Source: Cinclus cinclus
Taxonomy: Eukaryota; Chordata; Aves; Passeriformes; Cinclidae
Reading direction: 5' to 3'
NCBI RefSeq assembly: GCF_963662255.1
Contig: NC_085047.1
Span: 95,363,619-95,427,618, forward strand
Length of the DNA stretch: 64,000 nucleotides
In this document: one piece after another, positions 48,927 to 61,140 of the stretch
How the letters are laid out: each line of letters starts with the position of its first letter
Numbering within the stretch: position 1 is the first letter of the stretch
Translations under genes and position numbers: made by a program
Notes under the pieces: model-generated
Told to the model about the DNA's origin: nothing
Seen by the model: the letters and a program-made list of their open reading frames with translations, nothing else
Database searches by the model: none

Positions 48927-49933
48927 TGTGGTGGCTTGACTGGTTTGATACCAGGTTCCCACCAAAGCTTCTTTGCAACTCCCCTCTTCCTCTGGACACA
49001 GGAGAGAAAACACAGTGAAAAGCTCCTGGTTGCAGCTAAGAACAGGAAGAGTCAGCAGCTATTTCCACAAACAAAACAGAGTCATCTTGGGGAAAATGAA
49101 TTTAATTTATGACCAATCAAATCAGAGTAGCAAAATGAGAAATAGAAAATTTTTTAAATAACTTTCCTCTCCCCGCCATTTTTCCTGGGCTTAGCTTTAC
49201 TCTTCTTTGCTCCCCATCAGTGGCACAGGAGAACAGGAAATGGGGCTGAGGTCAGTTCATCTCATATGGTCTCCATCACTCCTTCCTTTTTTGGGGGGAG
49301 GGTGACTTACACTCTTCCCTGCTCCAGCATGGGTCTCCACACTGTCCTCAAAGAACCGATCCAGGGTGGGTCCCCTGCAGAGACACAAGTCCTGCCAGCA
49401 AACCTGTTCCAGCACGGACTCCTCTCTCCATAGGGTCACACATCCTGCCAGGAGCCTGCTTAACCTCCCATGGGATAGCAGCCCTCATCAGACATCCATC
49501 TGCTCTGGCATGGGATCCTCCAGGGGCCGCAGCTGGACCTCTGCTCCTCTGTGGAACTCTTTGGGGATGCAGGGGTACAGCTGCCTCACCATGGTCTGCC
49601 CCACGGGCTGCACGGGCATCGGTGCAGGGAGCGCCTCCACCCCTCCTTCTGCACTGGCCTTGGTGTGTCTGCAGGGCTGCTGCTGTCACATATTCCCACT
49701 TCTCCCTCTGACTGCAATTGCTGCCACACAACACCTTTTCACCCCTCTTAAATCCGTTATCCCAGAGGTATTCCCAGTGTTGCTGATGGGCTCAGAGTTG
49801 GCTGGCAGCAGGTCCATGTCGGAGCCAGCTGCCATTGGATCCGTCGGACACGGGCGAGGCTTCTGGAAGCTGGCACAGAAATCACCCCTGTAACACCACC
49901 ACTTCCAAAAGCTTGTCATGCAGACTCAATACA
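48927..49933 (-). mobile_element. Solo LTR, about 1 kb, GC-rich core
   Basis: The ends are TGTGGTGGCTTGAC at the left and CTCAATACA at the right, giving TG...CA. The core is much richer in GC than the flanks and holds an imperfect internal repeat (CTGCTCCAGCATGGG, CTGTTCCAGCACGGA, CTGCTCTGGCATGGG; also CCTGCCAGCAAACC and CCTGCCAGGAGCC). Read on the minus strand it has ATTTAAGAGGGG as a TATA-like element (near 49745) and CATAAA in place of AATAAA (near 49110), giving U3-R-U5 in that direction. The 29690-30035 fragment is a second copy. The large open frames on both strands reflect the GC-rich core and encode no retroviral protein. The flanking bases do not match. Confidence 0.82.
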
Positions 49934-52900
49934 TTATGCCAGAATACCCTCAAACTATATTTAAACATTCACATGTACATTTCCAAAAGAAATTGAATCA
50001 AAAGTTCTTGCTGCTACATAGGTCTTCCTTTGTGAATATTTAAATAAGGAAATATTTGTACAGTCAGACTCATCACAGAATACATTTGTATTGCTGTTTT
50101 ACAACACAAAGTTCTCAGTGCATGGTTGTAAAAACCGTCAAAACTTTTTCAGTTTAATTTTCAAGTAAACAATACAGTCGTTGGTCAAAAGCATAAATGG
50201 CACATAATTATGTAATTCTTTAACACTTGGAAGGGTTTGGAGATATATATTATTTTTAAATATAATGATATATCAACATCAGTATAAGCATCATACGTAA
50301 TATATATTTCTTGATAATAGAAGAAAGCCAAATTATTTTGCCTAGATTGCAAAAAATGCCAAAATGCAAAATAATTCTAAAATTGTCATTCGTATGAGAA
50401 AAACAAACAAGAAAACATTAAAAATGTCTTTTGCTATAAAAATATAACAAAACCCCCCACAACCCAATTATGTTTAATTTAGAAAATCATGTAAATTAGC
50501 ACTTCTCAAAACATCAGTGGATACCATAAAAACACAGTAGACAAACATTGAAAGGAAAACTGGAAATTCTTTTAAAAACAATTTGCATAATTAACCAAGT
50601 TCCATCCTCTTTTACCGAAAGCATTTTCTTCCTGCATAGTTTATTAGAGCAAAAAAGTACCTCAACCATGAATGTGTTTATTTCCCAAGTATTCTTTTTC
50701 CATGAAATGAGATTGCAGATTCTTATACACTAATATTATCAATATTTGATTTTTAAAAATTGTGATTTTTTTTTTGGGTAAAGTCTACTGTTTGTTTTAT
50801 TATTCATTCTGTCACTGCCACGATAATGTCAAGTACCTTCTTTTCTTCCATTTTGCATTCATACCTTTCAAATTCAATAATCTACTTAGCAATTTAAATA
50901 CTCCAGTCTTTTTCCTAGGTTGACATCTACAACATCATTTTATGAAACTACTGTTTTTTATCTCAGGAATGCAGATGTTCTGCTTTCTTTCTATTACATA
51001 ATTTAGTTTATTAGTGAAGATTATTTCAGTTTTTCTTGTCTATTTGTTCAATTTTTTGCCTTCTCCATAACTATCAAATTTAAAATACATTAAAAAATAA
51101 AGCCCATATGATTACAAAATTCATGTTTTACAGGTGCAATCTGACCTTTCTGTCAAGAATTCCTTCTTTTACTCACATTGGTTTCCTCTCAGGCCTTCCA
51201 TTTCATTGGTATGATTCAGAGGTTTTGCAACAAAACTAACATTTTTCTAAATTGCAGTGGCCTTAGAAACAAAAGACAAGAATCAGCTGACTTACCCTCT
51301 TCTCCATCTGAAGATTAGACTACTAGATGTGAGCTGAGGGGTGCATCTTTATGCCCATTGTCTGATAGGATTTTTTGGGTCAACAACCGATGTTTAGGCA
51401 TCTCACTTAAGGCCAAAAATAGGAGAGATGGTAGAGATTCAGTGACTGAATGTTGGGATAACGACTCAGTTGTTAAAAAGTAAAATTTCAGTTATTCTAT
51501 GGCATCTAAACCACCACAATGAGGAAAGAGATGAGAATTTCTAGAAGGCTCCCCAGTTTTGTTTACTCTGAATTTAAATTTGTTGCTACTTTGAGGACAG
51601 CACTGTTGGCTCAGTGAGTCTAAAGCCCATGGTTTGAAGTGTCTCTATTTGTCTGCATTCCAGCTTTTTTTCAGGGAAAAAAGTATATAGGGAGCCTCAA
51701 AATATTATGTCTTCCATCTATGAGTGAGCTACCACTTATTTTTAGGTATTCTATGATAATCCTACTAGTGTAAGCCCAAATATGTGAAACGTTAAAAAAA
51801 ACTTCATTTTAAAATTGTATACCTCTTTGTTTAAACAAAGATAGTCAATTTTTTAATTGTTTTTATAAAAGATTGCCTGTAATATCCTCACAGTGTATCT
51901 GGACTCAAGCAATTAGTAGTTTTGTGTTTTGTTCTTGGATGGAGAGCCATCTCTCTCAAGTATTTGGATATTATGGCACAATTACCTACACTTCTAACAT
52001 TAAATTTGTCTAGTATTTTCTTTGTTGAATAATTAAGTATTCTAACTGAATGGAATTGGGTTGGTTATTCAACCTTTTCTATTTGCATCTTTATAAAATA
52101 TATTACCACTAACTCCTCAGTATTTTTTTGCAGGTAAGTAAAACATTAGGTACTTCTTGGAAATTTATTAGCACTTGCATTCTGTAACATATTATATTTC
52201 CCTTTGGGTTAAACTGACAAGGCTCTTTGATATTATATAGAGAGGTACAAAATGAAAAAGTCAGAAAATCTGACATATCCATGTACTGTTATAATGAATT
52301 CTGATCAATTAAGTCAAGTTACACTCCTATTACGTAGTCAGTGAGATCTGAAGTGATGCAACTAAAATGATTCTATTCATTCTGCCCTGTATGTTTTTCA
52401 GTTAAATTATGCTATTAATGATATAATTAATACCATTCCTCAGGCAGTTACCTTAGTTTGATGTTAGTTCCAAAATCTCAAAGTTCACAAGGTAGTTTTG
52501 CACCAAGACTTAAATAAATGGTGCAACAAGGGAACCACTATCTTTCCAGTTAGATCCAAACTGCAAGTAATGTAACAGGGTCGTTAAAATTGTTTGATCT
52601 AATGGAATATAATCAATAGAGCATCACAGTTTTCCAGAGGAGGAACCCAAAACTCCATCATTGCATCAATGCAGTGATTATATTAGTTGAGAGGTTCTTC
52701 CTCAGAAAATCAGTGTAGCAGATGAAAGTGTGATGAAAATATATTTTTAAAGAGACACAGTAATTTTTTCCAATTTTCCAGTTTTCTGAGATACGGAAGT
52801 CATCTTTCTTGAACAAAAGTTGAAAAATATGTAATGCATTATATCCTACAGTATATATTAAATGCATTATAATCAATGTCACATATATAATAGCATGCAT

Positions 52901-54059
52901 TTTTCAAAGACGTATCAGGGAGAGATGTATACTAGTTCCTCTGGTAGTGTTTATAAAATGTACACACATGCATACATACATAAAAATACAATACGTGTTC
53001 CTTTGCAATTCAAGGCCTTATTCTCCTTATAGAGAATATATTTTTCTTCTTAAACTACAGCGTTTATAGCTAAAAAGTATCTAAGGTTCATCTTTTGCTT
53101 CAGTTTTATTACACATCTGGGAAACCAGGGGATTTAGCGGTGGAGTTGTTTTGGGCTTCCAACCATAGCTGGTTGGGGTTACCTTCATCAATCATGCAGG
53201 CAATGAAGAATTTTATGTTTATGTTGATGCTTATACTGATCTAAATGGACATATAAAACTTAAAAATTAGGAAAAAAATAAGACAAAAATTTAGCTATCA
53301 GTTGCCTGGTGCAGTTCAAGACTACTCAAATAATGTTTCAAGATTAACTGGGAGAATTCTCAGAGCTTCTAGTACAGAGGTGTCTCCTGCAGTGAGATGT
53401 CTATGTCTATGTCTATTCTCATTTTCTTGGCACTGAAGGATGAGAAAATGCTATTTTTATCAAGTAATTAAAGCACTGGCTTGAGATATGAAGACATCTC
53501 TAAGAAATCATATCCACTTCTTATACCCAGGGGAAAAAAACAAAGTATTCCTGGATTCAATTTCCTTCTCCAGTATATTTTTTTATATACTAATTTAGAT
53601 AAAGTGTATAAAAACAGTGTAGTATATTAGGGTCAGTTCATTGGATCCAAAGAAGTGAGAAAATTCCTAACCTAGAGAACCATGGTGAAATATGTGTTTG
53701 CTTGCTTTCTTTACTTGGTATTTTTTTTTTTTTGCCTTCACCAAGAGAAAGTTTTTAACATGAGAGACAGTGCCTCTCTACACAGTAAAATCTACATGAA
53801 CAGAGAGACAGAATAGAAGTATTCCTTCAGAGAAGGGACAGGGATAATTTTAAATTTCATCAACCAAAAATCAGGACTGCAGCCAAATACTTGACAAAGG
53901 TTCTTACTTCTGCATTGTATTACATTACTAATCTAATGTATATATATTCATAATATATTCCCTATTTTCCTCTCTATTTCTGTTATTTACAATTTTTTTT
54001 TTGTTTTTTCTGGACATTGACTAAATCTTACTAATTTTTAATTCCAGAATTCTGTTTTC
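49934..54059. other. AT-rich unique DNA, no gene seen
   Basis: About 4.1 kb with no recognised element. Only a hexamer triplet repeat (53397-53416) stands out. Open frames are short. Confidence 0.5.
53397..53416. repeat. (ATGTCT)3 short tandem repeat
   Basis: Three consecutive copies of ATGTCT are read directly. Confidence 0.85.
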
Positions 54060-54560
54060 TCCCTGTGTAAAGGCAGTGGTTTAATAGCTTTTTACAATGC
54101 CCTGAAGATGAACAGGTTAAAGAGAGAAAGTACTACTGGAACTTTGACAAAATTATCAACCTATGGCCAGTAGGCACCATTTGACTTCTTGGGCAGCCAG
54201 AAAGGAACTGAAGAGGCTGCTGGTTTGCATGGACTCACCTACAGCAAGTCCAAGACTTATTAGTAGACTTTAAGACTTTCTGTGCCTACTCTGGACAGCA
54301 GTGTGGCCCTTGCGTTTGTCCTGGACAAAGCTGTAACACCTGCTGCTGCCTACCCTGGATGTCCACTGCAACTCTGCTCACAGAATGAGAGCAGATGGTC
54401 AGTGTGTGCACAGAGTATTCGTGCCAGCTCAGAGCCACTGAACAGGAGCTGTGCTTGTGTACTGGGTCCATCTGGGCTTTCTGAGCAGCAGGCAGACAGC
54501 TGGAGTTCCTGTCCCAACAGAGGCAGACAGAACCCCAAAATCCCAGATAAATGATCCCAT
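54060..54560. other. GC-richer unidentified block, possible old repeat
   Basis: About 500 bases with clearly higher GC than both flanks, including GCTGCTGGTTTGCATGGACT and CACCTGCTGCTGCCTACCC. Overlapping open frames of 60-90 codons occur on both strands, as expected from fewer AT-rich stops. No protein motif, LTR ends or CR1 tail was recognised. It could be an eroded retroelement or a conserved non-coding element. Confidence 0.35.
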
Positions 54561-55834
54561 TTCTCTATCATCTGTGAGGGCAAAAATTTAAACTGAATCT
54601 AAAACACAGAAAACAGAGGTAAGAGGAAGATTAAAGTCTTTTTAGTTCCCTGGTGAATCCATGTATTTAAAATAGTGTCATTGATTTGTCTAGTGAATAT
54701 TGGGTAAATCAAATCCTTTAAAACATTAAAGACTAAATTTCAGTTTATGGGAAACTAAAAATAAATTAACTCCTTTTTCAGTGGACCATGAAAGAGAAGA
54801 AAGAAAATTAAAAAATGAATAATGCTATGTGTAAAAATGGGGCTTTAGGAATGTTATGTAATTGGTGAGAGGAAATGGAACTGGAGAAGTCAGTCAGTCA
54901 TGAAGCATCACTGATATTTTTCATATCATTGTGGAAAGATAAATATGGGTTTTGGAAAAGAAATGAGGCTCTGAACACACACAAAAAGTCAAGCAAACAG
55001 TTTCTGGAACAAAATTAACAGTTTACTTGAGTGTTTATGCACCCATTTAAATAGCATTCCTGTGGATACTATATAGAATGAGGTGACTGCAAATTATGTT
55101 TTCTCAAAAGCAAATGTTACTGGAACTGAATTTTAAGCCATTGCACCATTTAAGAAATCTTGGCCAATGAAAAGTCATTTATGCAGCTATAAAGCAGAAG
55201 CAACTACCTAAGTATTCAAGTAAAACCAAAACCCACAGTTTTACTTTAGATAATCCAACACTCACAGAACCTATAATATAATCAAAAGACAAAGTATTAT
55301 TGCTGTGTTTTGCTTGAAGCATAAACGTCAATACAGAATGTATGTAGTAAACACTGAGAGGTATCCATGCAAAAAGTATTGACACAGATAATAAAGTCTT
55401 TGAGTAAACTCCTGCCTAGTGTTCGCTTAGATCAGAATGCAGCACAGATCTGACAACCATTGCCTTCTTGCCAGGAAGAAACATAGCAACACTTGCAGGT
55501 TTAAATGCAATAGCAAATGCTATTTTCTTAAAGAAACAATAATTTAAAAAAAATCCAGTTTCTTAAAGAGAAAAGCCAAACAGTTTCTTGAAAGAAAAAA
55601 CAACAACAACAAAACAAAACAACAACAACAACAACAAAAAACCAACAAAACAAAACAAAAAAAACCCACCAGTGTGTATCAGGCTCTTCAGGGGAAAAAA
55701 AAAAAAAACACGAAAACAAACTTTATCTCCTTTGGAAAAGTGAGCACACAATTCAGGAAATGTTAAGGGTATTGTTAGATCATGTACAAAGAGAATTAGA
55801 AAGGTGAACACTCAGTTGAAACAATCTGGCCACT
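54561..55834. other. AT-rich unique DNA, no gene seen
   Basis: Contains the A/C low-complexity tract at 55591-55665; otherwise nothing recognised. Confidence 0.5.
55591..55665. repeat. (AAC)n / (AAAAC)n tract
   Basis: Two blocks of AAC units are separated and followed by AAAAC units over 75 bases. It lies about 170 bases before the CR1 fragment. Confidence 0.9.
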
Positions 55835-56225
55835 TCTGTAAAAGATAGTAAAAAGGATTTTTATATGCACGTTAATAGCAGAATGGGGCCAAGGAAAACT
55901 TCAATTCTTTAATTCGTTATTGGACATGGTGGAGAAAATAGTAACCAAAGATGAGGGAAAAGTGAGGTACTTGATACCTTCTTTGTCTCAGTCTTCAACA
56001 GTAGGAGAGGTTATCCTCAGGACAGTGACACCCTGACAAGGATCACTCAGACAGGGATAGGGGGCAGAATAAACCCTTGTAATGCATGAGGAGGTAGGTA
56101 GTGACCTGCTGAGCCACTCAGATACTCACAAGACTATGGGATTGCACGGGATTTACCCTAAGGTAATGAGGGAGCTGGCCACTTCAATTCTGGCAGCATG
56201 TGTGCAAATAGAGTACTAGACAGGG
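55835..56225 (+). mobile_element. CR1 LINE internal fragment lacking its 3' end
   Basis: The plus strand matches the segment of CR1 ORF2 between endonuclease and reverse transcriptase. One frame reads SKKDFYMHVNSRMGPRK. Further landmarks are TACCTTCTTTGTCTCAGTC, GACAGGGATAGGGGGCAGAA, TAGTGACCTGCTGAGCCACT and GGTAATGAGGGAGCTGGCC. The last lines up with the start of the reverse transcriptase domain. Similarity ends near 56225 with no C-terminal region, 3' UTR or octamer tail. CR1 copies normally keep the 3' end, so a later deletion or rearrangement is implied. Confidence 0.85.
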
Positions 56226-59200
56226 GGAAACATCTTTGGCTAATAATTACTTGATCACTCTTGATTCTTTCCCTCCCTCTGTCTTCATTTTCAAGATCTT
56301 GTACTAAGATTTAGATTCCTTCCACCTTTTTCAAAAAGACACCTCATCCCTTTTTTAGTTGCACTAACGGAACTCTTCCTTGTGATACACTGAGAAGGGA
56401 ATTACTGAAATGAACAAGGCATTTCAAAGCCCAAACTGGCTATTACAACACTGTATTGAAACATTAGACTGTCACAAAATGATTGAAATTTGTTTACTCC
56501 TGACAAGCATTGCATTATGCTTTATTGCTACACAATTTGGATAAAATATTAAATTCATTAGTGTTGTATGATCATAACTTATGAATTAATAAGAATATAG
56601 TAGGTATAAAAATATTATTTTTAACATACTTCAACTTGAAACTCTAAGGATGTTTAAAAGTATTTCTTCTGTAGATTGAAGAGAAACAAATAGGTTTAAG
56701 CAAACAGTTTAACTATTATTAATATTGCTGAAAAAACTGAAATATTAAGTAATCAGAAACATTATAGATATATATACACAATTTGAGATATATAAACGCA
56801 TGCATAAAAGCATTTTTTTTTTTCTTTTCTACTATTGCTATGCAGCATCAGGTCCAAGGTCTCTTGAGAAATTCAGAAATGCTAAAGTAAAAATCTAAGT
56901 AAGAATGTGGGCAAAAATGTATTAAGACATACTTGGAGAAACATCTCTCACTTGTCAGTGTAGAGTAGCCACAAAATTGACTGTAAGTTAATGACATTGA
57001 GGGAGCTGCCTCAGGCTTTGGTATGGGAAGCTGTATTTAAACCTTGCTGATCTGTGCAATTTCCCCATTTCTTCAGAATGTAGTGACCAAATTATTGCCT
57101 AGGTGGGCAGGGGTGGTCACTGAGAAATTTTGTGTCACACTGCTCTCTATAGAAGTACTGTCATATTATCACTAAAGGAACATTTGTGATTATTGCTTCT
57201 GTCTCATATTGAGCTCTTAAAACTTGGTTGTACTTTTTATGGAAGGCACACCTACAGGAGTAACTGTACAATGTATTGGCCCTACAACAGACACCCTCCT
57301 TTTCATCTCAATGCCTCATTTGGACTATTTTGTGAAAACATGCATCTCAATAACCCTTCTCCCCCAACATTTTCCTACAATTGAACTTTATTTTCATTGT
57401 TTCAATCTCAGTAAATAACATGAAGTTTCCAGACTGATGAAGTAACTTAACTAGATCTTTAATTAATATTGAATATGCATACTAATGATAATTAGCTAAT
57501 ACAGATCATATTAATACGTATAAATTAAAATAAACCTTCTATTATACAGACAAGAACTTGGTGCATAGGAAATAAAACTTTTGCATCTGCCTGAGCAGAA
57601 ACTAAACATATTCAGGAAATACTACTAGCATTATGAATTTGAGTTATTAAATAATGGTTAAAATTACAAATAGATAATCCAAAATGGAAGCTTTTAGAAA
57701 CACGTTCAAATTGTATAATAAATGAAGGTTTTTAAATGAGAGACATCAATATTAAATGAGGAGTCCATAGGAATCACAAATGTGTCTTTTATTTTCATTG
57801 CTATAAAAAATACTAATCAAATTCTTGATGAGATACTTAAAGTTCTACCTACTCTTAACAAATTAATTCTAAACATTTAATTTTAACTGAAGTGGAAACA
57901 GCTGCTTTCATTTAGGCCTAGGCATCAAAAATAAATTATTGCATTCTTCTTTAATGATTCAAGATGTTTTATTGGATGATACATTATTTCAGCAACTTTT
58001 GAAATATTGCTAATTAGGGACCTGAGCAAAGGCATAATTTAAAGGAATGCTTCTTTTGAACTAGAAGTTATAATGAAGAGATGTTTCTGTTGGTATGGAT
58101 CTTCTGCGCTTTTCTTCTTTCATATTTGTTTTGCCTGTCAAATAATGAAAACTATAGCTTCAGATTGTGCAAGTGACTTAATATAGAGGAAAATAGCACA
58201 GATTTGAAAAAAAATTGTCTATCATTTTACCATTGACGTAATATGAACACTATAACTGTTACTTTAAAATGGGTGCAAATTTGTTGGATCCCAAAATTAT
58301 TTTACTGTGAAACCTTCAAAGTTTGCAGCCTAAAGAATTTGAAATAACTGGGCCTGATACTTAAAACATTGACATAAAAAGTCTGCATGCAAAAAAATAT
58401 TATTCTGTTAAATAACTGTGTATATGAAGTATACTATATAGCTTAAAATTCATTCTTACTTTATTAGTGTGTCAGGAAATGTAAGCAATTTAATATTTAC
58501 AAGAGCAATTTCTGCTTTCCAGTCAGAAAATATTGAGATAATAGCAAGCCTCAAAATTTGAGTAATTGAAATTTTTTTATGTTCGTTCTCATCAGCCTCT
58601 GTAGACATTGACTCAGACTTATGTAAACTTTCATGATGGCAATTTTATTTACCCTGGAAACAGTTTAGCTCTGTATGTTATCCCCTTGAATTGAATTGGA
58701 CTACAAAAGAATGGGTGTTTACTCAAAGTATAAAGTGAAGGATCTACCCATCATTGATGTTATTCTGTTAGAATACTGTCAATGGATACTGCATTTATAT
58801 GAAATCCCTACCCATATTATCTGAATTGTTATGGCATCTAACATCAAGAAGCTTTTCATCATTGAATATCCACTGAATATGTTTTATTAATTCAGTCTTA
58901 TAAAAAGCCCTAGCAGGTTAAGAAATGTTGCAGTAGTTACTGTTGCAATGTTGCAAGGCATGACTTAGTCCTAGCCTCAAAACTTTGCTCTTTTCCTTGC
59001 CCAAATTGTCAGACATCTGCGAACCCAGAATGATTCCTAAGAGAGGCTGTACCTCCAAATAGTTTTGTTGACAAAAAAGGTAATTATTGACAATGCAGAT
59101 AAAAATATTGGTGACATTTAATAAATGTATGTGTATGTCTCTCACATTCTCCTTGGGATTATCTCCCCTCTCAAGCTACATTTCAATATAGATATATCCT

Positions 59201-59270
59201 CAGAGTTATTGCAAAGAACACAGTGAAAATTAAAAAGAAGAAGATCTCCATTGGCTTAAACTACATACAT

Positions 59271-59323
59271 ACACATATATATATATATTTATTTTTTTAT
59301 ATATATATTTATATTTACATATG
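59271..59323. repeat. TA/CA-rich microsatellite with T-rich core
   Basis: ACATACATACACA leads into a TATATA run, a T7 core, then TATATA and TTTATA again, giving an imperfect palindrome. Confidence 0.85.
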
Positions 59324-60222
59324 CATGCTCCGTGCTGAATAGACTATATCTCTTTCTCTGGGATTGGCACCCAGGCAGGATGTAGATAATACATCAGATA
59401 TGTGAAACTAGTGATTTTATATTTCAGAGGTTACTCCAAAACTATGGAGCAAATCAGTTCTGTGGAGTTTCAGATCATGGACCTATGTTTCCATCTAAAA
59501 TAAGAAAGGAATAGTCCTCAGAAAATAATTTCTCCCATACTGACATCTTTGTAAATCAGTGTTCACAGTCAGATTTAGGGGACAGGATGTACTCTTTGAT
59601 TCCATGTCCTAGCTGAAGAAAAGAGAATTAATTTAGTGATACACATGTAGAAATAAAATTAATTGCTAGTCTTCAGCAGAATCATGTGGAATCAAATTCA
59701 CACCCACTACCTTGACATGCCTAGATTACAGCACAGTCAGTATAGAACTATAATCAATTATCTAAATCACCCCATTGACAGGTTTCCCATAGCTGATTAC
59801 AAACTTAATGTAGTTTTGCTGAGTATATTTTGAGCTTTGGTGTCTCTACTCTGTCATCTTTGATTTCTATTCTTTCCAGAGCAGTACAAAAAGGCAAAAG
59901 TGATCTCTGCATTGAAGAGCTTACAAATGCTCAGAACAATGTAAAAGCTGTCTTTTGATTCAAGTTCCTCCTTCCTCGTGTTTTTTTTCACTCAAATAAT
60001 TTGAAAGTATTCAGCTTATTTAGGATGAAGTTTCTTTTTTTCCAATGCAGTTCTTCTCTACTTTTAACATTGTTATGTTTTTTCATTTTTTTCTCTCCCT
60101 GTCATGGATAATTAGGCAACACTTGTCTCTACTGACATCACTACATCAAGCAGAAGTAAAATCACTGAAAATTTTGTCGGTGGGATACTATCCTAACACA
60201 AGAGGAGTTTTGAGGTTTTGGG

Positions 60223-60243
60223 TTTTTTTTTTTTTTTTTTTTT
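60223..60243. repeat. Poly(T) run of 21
   Basis: Twenty-one consecutive T are read directly. Confidence 0.9.
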
Positions 60244-60584
60244 GCTTGTTTGTGGGATTTTTTCAGTATTCCTTTCCAATAGTAATGCTCAAAAATGAGA
60301 ATGTCACTGGTTATCCAGGTGTTTTCTGTCTCTTTAGAGACCTCCAGGAAAAGCACAGGTTATGGTTCCAATATGCACATACTTGTCTACCATGGGTGCT
60401 GCATAGCATGAAAGTACAACTCTAAAAGGGCATACATATGATTTTAGTGCACTGAAATAGAGAACATATTTATCCCAATGAATGTTCTTCCATGTACCTT
60501 CTTTGCTTTTTGTAGTACTTATGTCAAGACAGACTGTACTGACACACATTATCAGCCCTTTATTAAAAACTTTTTGTGTCTTCT

Positions 60585-60990
60585 TTCAGGGATCTCTGAC
60601 TCCTTTCCTCACAGCCAGCTCCACACAGCACTGACTCCTTCCCTCTGCAAGTTTCCTTCTGCATGACTGGCTAACCCCAACCTGTCCCTTACCCAGCCAC
60701 CTAATCCTGTCTGCCCTTCACACTGCATCTTCTTACCTTGTCTGTCCCTTGCACAACCTCATGTCCCTTACCTCCCCACAGCACACGCCATCCCAAACTG
60801 CAGCAAACTCTAGATCTCCAGCTATAACTAACTCTAGACCATTTAACCCACTATGTTATAACCCCCATCTTCATTAGGCAGGCAAAGCTGTCTCCACTTC
60901 TCAGCAATCAGTACAGCTGTAATTCATTGAGGAAAATTGCCTTCTGCACTATCCCTACAAACTATCCTCCCACAGCTTCTCTTCCCCTGC
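60585..60990. other. Pyrimidine-rich block, possible LTR or other old repeat
   Basis: About 400 bases rich in C and T on the plus strand, with repeated phrases of the type CTGTCCCTTACCC, CTGTCCCTTGCAC and ATGTCCCTTACCT. It ends in a less biased part carrying a CAATCAGTACAGC motif. The composition contrast and internal recurrence suggest an inserted element, but no termini or known family were recognised. Confidence 0.35.
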
Positions 60991-60992
60991 TT

Positions 60993-61140
60993 CATTACAG
61001 ACATTACAGAATCTGCTGAGTTGGAAGGGTACCACAAGGATCAGAAAGTCTAACTCTTAAGTAAATAGCTTGTGTGGGGATTAAAATCAAAACTCTTGTT
61101 ATTATTATCACCATGATGTAACCAACTCAGCTAATCTCCC
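60993..61140 (-). mobile_element. tRNA-Ile-derived SINE with CR1 tail (TguSINE1-like)
   Basis: Read on the minus strand the element starts with a tRNA-like head (61140 to 61066) and ends with a CR1-type tail (61065 to 60993). The head aligns by eye at roughly 70% with a tRNA-Ile(AAU) gene as I recall it. It keeps the A-box region (plus strand AACCAACTCAGCTA, 61120-61133) and an anticodon-loop TTATTAT, while the B box is eroded (GGGGATTAAAATC on the plus strand). The tail contains, on the plus strand, CTGAGTTGGAAGGGTACC. The minus strand there resembles the 3' end of the CR1 at 15664-16026 (both have GTGG...CCCTTCCA and an ATTCTG-type end). This layout is that of TguSINE1, known from passerines and mobilised by CR1. 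The copy is old. Confidence 0.75.
61066..61140 (-). pseudogene. tRNA-Ile-like head of the SINE
   Basis: About 75 bases align along the whole length of a tRNA-Ile. The acceptor 3' CCA side is at 61066 and the 5' side at about 61140. Stem pairing is broken and the internal promoter B box is degraded, so it is neither a functional tRNA gene nor a likely active Pol III promoter. Confidence 0.7.

Larger units (their letters stand above)
56226..60584. other. AT-rich unique DNA, no gene seen
   Basis: About 4.4 kb without a recognised element besides an AT repeat (59271-59323) and a T run (60223-60243). Confidence 0.5.

Noticed and set aside
49366..49893. 175-codon plus-strand frame and 128-codon minus-strand frame
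   Set aside because: Both lie in the GC-rich core of a solo LTR, where stops are rare; no retroviral or host protein motif is present.
61066..61140. A functional tRNA-Ile gene
   Set aside because: The B box and several stem pairs are degraded and a CR1-type tail follows, so it is a SINE head.
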